From assembly GCA_001970855.1 (NCBI GenBank), contig LSSN01001863.1, positions 1 through 11,992 on the forward strand: DNA of 11,992 bases. Reading direction: 5' to 3'. The position numbers and the translations under genes were made by a program. Source of the DNA: Smittium culicis. Its lineage: Eukaryota; Kickxellomycota; Harpellomycetes; Harpellales; Legeriomycetaceae. How positions within the stretch are numbered: the first letter of the stretch is position 1; each line of letters opens with the position of its first letter. The notes beneath the pieces were generated by a model. It was not told where the DNA came from. It worked only from the letters and a program-made list of their open reading frames with translations, and ran no database searches. Of this stretch, positions 7,411 to 11,992 are shown piece after piece.

Positions 7411-7579
7411 ACTTAGCATAAATCATAATTGGAAATGAAAAAAGGAAACTATTAGTTATTATATGTACTTTAAATAGTAGCGAATAGAATAAGATATTTA
7501 TATATTATATATCAATTTTATATTTGGTTGAATAGTTTATGCAGTTCAAAAAAAAGCCACCCGCCCTTGAAAGTGTTAT
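7407..7579 (+). mobile_element. MITE-A2 element with shortened left end
   Basis: 173 bp. The left side starts at the TTAA (7407-7410) shared with the preceding element, but the CCCTTT terminus is lost and about 20 bp are missing relative to the 6601 copy. The interior ATAATTGGAAATGAAAAAAG and TTAGTTATT matches A2. The right end is GCCACCCGCCCTTGAAAGTG then TTAT, the last four bases being shared with the next element. Confidence 0.55.
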
Positions 7580-7772
7580 CCCATTCCCGCCCAACACTTT
7601 TTGAAAAAATGAGTTTATAGATTCGTTTATGATAAATAATGAAATTTACTATTTGATATTATTCAGCAAAATACCAATGTTTTTTAGGTCCTCGATACTA
7701 AACTATTTTCATTGATCACTATTTACAATATTTTGTAGATCAAAAACAGTCTACCGCGCGGGAAAGGGTTAA
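7576..7772 (+). mobile_element. MITE-A1 element, complete
   Basis: 197 bp from TTAT (7576-7579) to TTAA (7769-7772). Left end TTATCCCATTCCCGCCCAAC then ACTTTTTG; interior ATTCGTTTATGATAAATAAT and AGGTCCTCGATAC; right end TGTAGATCAAAAACAGTCTA then CCGCGCGGGAAAGGGTTAA. Both boundary tetramers are shared with the neighbouring elements, with no bases in between. Confidence 0.8.
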
Positions 7773-7966
7773 CCCTTTCCCGTCAAACACTCTTTAAAGA
7801 AACCAAAATAATGACTCGTTTATGATTTATAAATAATTTTATTATTTGCTGTAATCATAAAACAGGGCAATAACTCCTAAAGTCTCGGGATTTAGGTTTT
7901 TTAATAGAACTCGATTGGATACATACATATGGGTCAAAAATAGTCTACCTCCTGGGAAACGGCTAA
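7769..7966 (+). mobile_element. MITE-A1 element, complete
   Basis: 198 bp. Left end TTAACCCTTTCCCGTCAAAC is nearly consensus. The interior block GACTCGTTTATGATTTAT and CTCGGGATT are kept. The right end TAGTCTACCTCCTGGGAAAC then GGCTAA is mutated in the last positions. The junction with the previous element forms a perfect 24-bp palindrome centred on the shared TTAA (7759-7782). Confidence 0.8.
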
Positions 7967-7971
7967 TGAGT

Positions 7972-8167
7972 TTAACCCTTTCATGTCCAACACTCTTTAT
8001 AAAAGAAAGTTTATTGATTCGCAATAATTTAAAATATATTATACTATTTGATTTTATTTTTCAGCATACATATATCTTTCAAGTAATTGGAATTAAACTG
8101 GTTTTAATGAATTCATTTGGCCATATTTGGAAAAACAAAAACAGTTTACTGCTTGTGAAAGGGTTAA
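7972..8167 (+). mobile_element. MITE-A1 element, complete, internally diverged
   Basis: 196 bp between TTAA at 7972-7975 and 8164-8167. Left end TTAACCCTTTCATGTCCAAC then ACTCTTTATAAAAG; right end AAAACAGTTTACTGCTTGTG then AAAGGGTTAA. The interior keeps TTGATTCG but lacks the GGCCTCGG block. Five bases (TGAGT) separate it from the element before. A fortuitous 116-codon open frame runs through this copy and into the next; it is not a gene. Confidence 0.75.
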
Positions 8168-8191
8168 GAATGTTGGGCAGGAAAGGGTTAA
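8166..8191 (-). repeat. Solo MITE-A left end (reverse orientation)
   Basis: TGTTGGGCAGGAAAGGGTTA then A (8171-8191) matches the reversed left terminus at 19 of 21 positions, ending in TTAA at 8188-8191. No further family sequence follows in 8192-8236. It directly abuts the right end of the preceding element, so it may be what is left of an element that the preceding copy inserted into, or an aberrant end-capture product. Confidence 0.55.
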
Positions 8192-8236
8192 AGAGTACAT
8201 TTGAAAAAATATACAAAAAAGTATCAAAATGTAACA

Positions 8237-8433
8237 TTAACCCTTTCCCGTCCAACACTCTTTAAAAAAATCCAATTTTATGATTCGTTTGCGATTTATA
8301 GTTATAACTGTTATTTGTTGATACTCTATAAAATACCAATAATTCTTATGGCCTCGGAATTAAGGTGTTTTAATATAACTCAATTGGCTATATTTCGAGG
8401 TCAAAAATAGTCTACCGCCTGCGAAAGGGTTAA
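8237..8433 (+). mobile_element. MITE-A1 element, complete, closest to consensus
   Basis: 197 bp. Left end TTAACCCTTTCCCGTCCAAC then ACTCTTTAAAAAAA; right end AAAAATAGTCTACCGCCTGC then GAAAGGGTTAA; both TTAA sites intact (8237-8240, 8430-8433). The interior has GATTCGTTTGCGATTTATAG, TACCAATAATTCTTATGG and CCTCGGAATT. It is the most intact member visible. Its left 125 bp are repeated in inverted form immediately downstream. Confidence 0.85.
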
Positions 8434-8440
8434 AGTACGT

Positions 8441-8564
8441 AATTCCGAGGCCATAAGAATTATTGGTATTTTATAGAGTATCAACAAATAACAATTATAA
8501 CTATAAATCACAAACGAATCAATAAATTGATTTTTTCAAAGAGCGATGGGCCAGAAAAGGTTAA
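8441..8564 (-). mobile_element. Truncated inverted MITE-A1 copy (left part only)
   Basis: 124 bp equal to the left two thirds of the adjacent element in reverse orientation, ending in a left terminus GAGCGATGGGCCAGAAAAGG then TTAA (8561-8564). The right third of the element is absent; the copy starts abruptly at AATTCCGAGGCC, seven bases after the neighbour's terminal TTAA. Confidence 0.75.
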
Positions 8565-9229
8565 ATCAATTAACTCTTTTATAATCATATGTTCATTCAT
8601 GTCATTTAAGGCGAGTTTAATCGATCATAATATCCTATAAACCATACTATAAAATAATAAGATTGATGCTTAAACCAAAGTCCTCTTCGATACTGCATCT
8701 ATGCAATAACAACTAAATATAAGGTAAAATATTAGAATTAATAGATATTAAATTACCGCTCGCTTTTGGATCTTAGAAAGAAAAGGTGCAATTTATAAAA
8801 TGGTATAAGAGTGGGAATAGCTATAAACATAAATACTATGTGTATACAGCGGAAATCCAACGTTTGAAAAACAGATGATATATATTTTTACAGTTTTTAG
8901 GCTAGATATAAAAATACAAATAATTCACAAAATATACCTTTTAAAAATGAAATTGTTTGAAGATAATTAATGCCAAAACATTTAATTTACCAAGTTTTTA
9001 GTTAAAATTTTACTAAATTTACAAAATGAAAGGTTTTGATTGTTTTTTTCTATTTAAATTTGCCCTAAGTAGTCGTAAATAATAGATTTGTTTTAATTGA
9101 AAATTTGAATTTCAAGAGTATATCATACTTGAAGCCTAATTTCGTTTATTGAAAATCTCGTATCGTACTTTTTCTTACTCTAGATAATGAGTATCATCTT
9201 TATCAAAATAGAGCTACGCTAACTTTAAA
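8565..9229. other. AT-rich spacer without recognised features
   Basis: About 665 bp with no credible open frame, RNA gene or repeat of the two MITE families. Composition is strongly A/T with short homopolymer runs. Confidence 0.5.
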
Positions 9230-9423
9230 TTATCGCTTTTCGGTTCAACACTGTTGTAAAATGAATTTACTGAATCGTTTATGATTTAAAAGCAGATATA
9301 TAATATGTCGCCATTTTATAACATACCAACAAGTGATTGAATTTCGGTATAATATTAACATTAATGAACGCAGCTATTTATTTTAGGTAGATCAAAAATA
9401 GCCTGCTGTCTGGAGAATGTTAA
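9230..9423 (+). mobile_element. MITE-A1 element, diverged, outside the array
   Basis: 194 bp. Left end TTATCGCTTTTCGGTTCAAC then ACTGTTGTAAAATG; the conserved block GAATCGTTTATGATTTAAAA is well kept; right end GGTAGATCAAAAATAGCCTG then CTGTCTGGAGAATGTTAA. Termini are mutated (GGG to ATG on the right, TTAA to TTAT on the left). It is 666 bp away from the array and in the same orientation. Confidence 0.7.
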
Positions 9424-9468
9424 AACCAATAATTATATATTTATTTTTGCTTAGGGCTAAATCGCTTT

Positions 9469-9709
9469 TATGTGCGAATCTTTATGAAGGAGCCATTTTA
9501 TAGTGATAAGTGTTAAAGTGAGTAAATACGAAAAAAATAATATAGCCAATGAGTATAATAATTTCTTTTTTTAGCAAATAAAACTTCAGAATTAAATGAA
9601 TAAATTTCAAAATTGAAATGCATTACCAATCGCACCAATAGTTATTACACTAAATGATATCCAAGCCAATAAAAATAAAATTCTATCTCTTCGTTCAGAG
9701 TCCCCTATA
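9469..9709 (+). mobile_element. MITE-B copy 2
   Basis: About 241 bp aligned over its length with MITE-B copy 1. Shared segments are GCCATTTTATAGTG near the left end, AGCCAATGAGTATAATAATT in the middle, TTTTTTAGCAAATAAAA, and TCTCTTCGTTCAGAGTCCCC at the right end. The termini are a decayed inverted repeat (left TATGTGCGAATCT; right, reversed, TATAGGGGACTCT). There is no coding capacity. It lies 45 bp beyond the diverged MITE-A copy. Confidence 0.6.
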
Positions 9710-10133
9710 CGCCTTGGCTTCATCAAATCGTAGCAATAGATGATTCAAATAACCCATGATTTATTCATATAGAAAAATTAGCCAATAAAATACATTAAAA
9801 AATACTAGTTAATCACAATTAAATAAATCTTATTGGATGAAAAGAATAATCAATTGAACAAAGCCAATTATTCATAAGTAGTATCGATAGTGATTAGTAG
9901 AAAGCAAAATATAAAAGTTTTTCTTAATTATCATCAGAGAAATTAAGATTCTATAAAATATTTCATACGAATCTGTCTTTTTATTAAACTTATCAGCTTT
10001 GAGGTAAATAATTAAAATATCTAAGTATCTATAAATAAATAAAATATTTCATATAATAATAAATCCTCTTCTGATTCAATAGGTCTTTAAAATTCAATAA
10101 TACACTTGATACCCCTTGAACACAATTACAAAG
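9710..10133 (+). promoter_or_regulatory. Upstream region and leader of RPP0
   Basis: No gene. The region carries CCAAT motifs (AGCCAATAAA near 9780 and AGCCAATTA near 9862) and an inverted ATTGG near 9833, which are typical binding cores of the HAP/NF-Y complex. An AT-rich stretch follows, then a short C/T-containing leader (10060-10130) ahead of the ATG. Similarity of 9790-9865 to the MITE-A2 interior is suggestive only. The regulatory role is an inference from motif and position. Confidence 0.3.
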
Positions 10134-11262
10134 ATGTCAAAGGGAGAACGCAAAGCAGAATACTTCAACCGCCTCGAAGGCTACTTGGAAACCTACAGTT
10201 CCATCTTCATCGTCGATGTCGATAACGTCAGTTCCAACCAAATGCACCAAATCCGTAAAGCTATCCGCTCATGCGGTGATGTCTTAATGGGTAAAAACAC
10301 CATGGTTCGCCGTGCTTTGAGAATTTTGGCTCCAAAGAACCCAAATTTCGAAAAGATCTTGCCTTTGGTCAAAGGAAACGTTGGTTTCGTTTTCACCAAC
10401 GCTGATCTATTGACTGTCCGTGATATCATTCTTGATAACAGAGTTCGTGCCCCAGCTCGTGCAGGTGCTATTGCCCCAGTTGACGTATTCGTCCCACCTG
10501 GTAACACTGGTATGGAACCTGGACAAACCTCTTTCTTCCAAGCCTTGAGCATTCCTACCAAGATTTCTCGTGGTACCATCGAAATTACCAGTGAAGTGCA
10601 TCTTGTCAAAGCCTCCGAAAAGGTCGGTGCTTCCGAAGCTGCTTTGCTTAACAAACTTAACATCTCTCCATTCACATATGGTATGACTGTTAGAGAAGTT
10701 TACCAAAACGGTTCCGTATTCCACCCATCAGTTCTTGATATTACAGATGCTGATCTTATCAAATGCTTGTCCGAAAGTATTGCCGAAATTGCTAGTCTTT
10801 CATTGGCCATCAGCTTCCCAACCGTCGCTGCTGTTCCTCACTTGCTCATCAACGGTTTCAAAGACTTGTTGAGCATCTCAGTTGCCACTGATTACACTTT
10901 CAAGGCCTCCGAAGCTGTAAGTTATCAATATTTACTATTTTCTATTAACTTTATGAATGATGCTTATGAACAATCTATGAAATTTCTTGATTACAAAACT
11001 ACCAACACAACAAATAACCCTGACTAATTTCTTTTATTAAATCCAATTTAATTAAATTTTGATTACGACTAACGTATTTTTGTTATTATTTTAGATCAAG
11101 GAACTCTTGGATAACCCAGAAGCTATGGCTGCCGCTATGGCCGCTGCCTCTTCATCAGCTGCTACTTCATCTGCCCCAGCTGCTGGTGCTGCCGCTGCTG
11201 CTAAAGAAGAATCTGAAGCCGAAGAATCTGACGATGATATGGGCTTTGGTCTCTTTGATTAA
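10134..11262 (+). CDS. RPP0: 60S acidic ribosomal protein P0 (uL10), two exons
   Basis: Exons 10134-10916 and 11095-11262 encode 316 aa, the usual P0 length. P0 binds 28S rRNA and P1/P2 to build the ribosomal stalk that recruits translational GTPases. The N-terminus (MSKGERKAEYF) and GKNTMVRRAL (53-62) mark the rRNA-binding L10 domain (about 5-105), followed by the eukaryote-specific insertion domain and the P1/P2-binding helices (about 195-260). Exon 2 supplies IKELLDNPEA, an Ala-rich hinge and the invariant acidic tail ending SDDDMGFGLFD. I chose the ATG at 10134 (A at -3); an upstream in-frame TTG at 10116 is not a likely start. Codons are strongly biased to C-ending and selected forms (AAG, TTG, ACC, GTC), unlike AKR1, as expected for a highly expressed gene. 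The open frame running past the donor into the intron is not the real C-terminus. Confidence 0.95.
10917..11094 (+). other. Spliceosomal intron of RPP0
   Basis: 178 nt, phase 0. Donor GTAAGT at 10917-10922; branch site GACTAAC at 11067-11073 with the likely branch A at 11072, 22 nt before the acceptor; T-rich tract and acceptor TTAG ending at 11094. Removing it joins KASEA to IKELLDNPEA in frame and restores the P0 tail. The frame would stay open into the intron for 36 codons to a stop at 11025-11027. Confidence 0.93.
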
Positions 11263-11291
11263 AGGTTTTAATTAGTTTGTAATTATTCATT

Positions 11292-11297
11292 AATAAA
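11292..11297 (+). terminator. Poly(A) signal of RPP0
   Basis: AATAAA lies 30 nt after the stop codon in an AT-rich 3' UTR and is followed by a T-rich stretch. A short 3' UTR would suit a ribosomal protein gene. Confidence 0.55.
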
Positions 11298-11400
11298 CTT
11301 TTTTAGTAATTTGATGCTTATTTAATTATGCCATATTTTGTTTAAACCCTATTGTTTAAAATCTCTCTTCCCCAAAAAAAAAAAACTCTCTTTAAGCATA

Positions 11401-11471
11401 ACTCTCCCTCTTCTCTAAGCTTTTTTTTTAGATTTATCCAATAAAAAAGCTTTAAATTTTAAGAGTATTAA
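11401..11471 (+). repeat. Direct repeat copy 1
   Basis: Starts ACTCTCCCTCTTCTCTAAGC, has CCAATAAAAAAGCTTTAAA, and ends TTTTAAGAGTATTAA. It matches 11596-11666 at roughly 80-85% by eye, offset 195-196 bp. Weaker similarity continues for about 30 bp beyond. Confidence 0.75.
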
Positions 11472-11595
11472 CGAGAAATTGAACATAAAAATCACTTCGG
11501 TTAACTTGTCGAAGCTTTTTATAACTAACAACTCATAGACTATCCCGTGGGGTGAAAGCGTGGACGTTTATAAAATAATACAGTTGATTGGGAAA

Positions 11596-11666
11596 ACTCT
11601 CTCTCTTCCCTAAGCTTTTTTTCTGGAATTAGCCAATAAAAACGCTTGAAATTTTTAAGAGTATTA
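11596..11666 (+). repeat. Direct repeat copy 2
   Basis: Starts ACTCTCTCTCTTCCCTAAGC, has GCCAATAAAAACGCTTGAAA, and ends TTTTTAAGAGTATTA. It is the second copy of the block at 11401. The 195-bp period equals the MITE-A length, but the repeat itself does not follow the MITE-A consensus. Confidence 0.75.
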
Positions 11667-11675
11667 AGAGTAATC

Positions 11676-11711
11676 GAAGTCAAAAATAGTTCGACGATTC
11701 AGAAAAGTAAG
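11676..11711 (+). repeat. Possible MITE-A right-end remnant
   Basis: GAAGTCAAAAATAGTTCGAC then GATTCAGAAAAGTAAG resembles the family right end (GAGGTCAAAAATAGTCTACC then GCCTGCGAAAGGGTTAA). The identical core is GTCAAAAATAGT (12 bp). The final TTAA is lost and no left end is evident. Confidence 0.25.
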
Positions 11712-11992
11712 TGTCTAATACTACTTAAACACATAACTATATACAATATTTATATACTTAAACCAAACCAAACCCACCCTCTACTCCCGAAGGAATTGCA
11801 TTAAGATTGCGATAATTGAAAGATCGCTTTTCACAAAGTTAACTTTTCTCTTACGCAGTCAAAGATAATCAATTCTGTAAAGAGTAGGCCTTTCAATTTC
11901 TAACATCAGGGCATATAAGGAGTATCGCCCTTATCTGAAATAGGCAGCTGAGCGAAGTAGGATAAGTAAGTCTTGAGCTATCTTGCATACGT

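Larger units (their letters stand above)
8237..8564. repeat. Large inverted repeat (foldback) formed by two MITE-A1 copies
   Basis: Arms 8237-8361 and 8441-8564 are reverse complements, with a 79-bp spacer (8362-8440). The inner 80 bp (8282-8361 against 8441-8520) differ at only two positions by eye, whereas the outer 45 bp differ at about ten, including one single-base gap. The structure could extrude as a long hairpin or cruciform. Confidence 0.85.
11263..11992. other. 3' flank of RPP0 with duplicated block
   Basis: No gene was recognised. After the RPP0 3' UTR there is a run of 12 A near 11375, a pair of direct repeats (11401 and 11596), a possible MITE-A right-end remnant (11676-11711) and a less AT-rich final part. 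The last 110 bases contain a short inverted repeat AGGGC/GCCCT (about 11907-11931). A promoter of a gene beyond the window is possible but not demonstrable. Confidence 0.4.

Noticed and set aside
7842..8410. Open frames of 116 and 69 codons on the plus strand and 60 codons on the minus strand
   Set aside because: They run through MITE-A copies and across element boundaries, have no recognisable domains, and their frames are not kept between copies.
6601..8564. CRISPR array
   Set aside because: Units are about 195 bp, share termini and interiors as transposon copies do, and there are no short repeats with unique spacers; the genome is eukaryotic.
10193..10724. Minus-strand open frames opposite RPP0, and a minus-strand frame opposite the AKR1 5' part (1000-1371)
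   Set aside because: They are shadows of strongly coding plus-strand sequence with recognised domains.

Overview
The window looks like nuclear DNA of an AT-rich fungus, possibly an early-diverging zygomycete-type lineage. Three observations point that way. There is an Akr1-type ankyrin-DHHC palmitoyltransferase. There is a ribosomal P0 gene with one spliceosomal intron (GTAAGT donor, CTAAC branch site, TTAG acceptor). Genes are sparse and monocistronic, separated by very AT-rich, repeat-filled spacers. The lineage is an inference; only the eukaryotic character (splice sites, Kozak-type A at -3, ribosomal P0 tail) is directly visible.

Layout. 1-835: AT-rich upstream region with one decayed transposon end. 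836-3493 (+): AKR1-like protein S-acyltransferase, intronless, 885 aa. 3494-4639: spacer holding a decayed miniature transposon. 4640-5092 (-): a 150-aa hydrophilic Ala/Gly/Lys-rich protein with a CsbD-like N-terminus. 5093-10133: a 5-kb stretch without a credible gene, occupied by miniature inverted-repeat transposable elements (MITEs). 10134-11262 (+): RPP0, the 60S stalk protein P0, in two exons. 11263-11992: 3' flank with a duplicated ~71-bp block.

The most remarkable content is the repeat region. MITE-A elements are about 195 bp, begin TTAA-CCCTTTC and end GAAAGGG-TTAA, which is the terminus and target-site signature of the piggyBac superfamily. Two subfamilies (A1, A2) share their right end but differ internally. 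Between 6601 and 8433 seven elements, plus one solo end, lie almost end to end. All seven elements are in the same orientation, and some neighbours share a single TTAA. At the right side of the array an inverted partial copy forms a large foldback. A second MITE family (MITE-B, about 240-253 bp, different inverted termini starting ATATGGG, several CCAAT motifs) is present twice, once nested inside an A2 element. No transposase gene is in the window, so any mobilising enzyme would have to be encoded elsewhere.

The three genes do not form a pathway: a Golgi/endosome-type lipid-modifying enzyme, a possible stress-type hydrophilic protein and a translation factor-binding ribosomal protein. Each seems to have its own flanks. 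All coordinates and identities of repeats were derived by eye.
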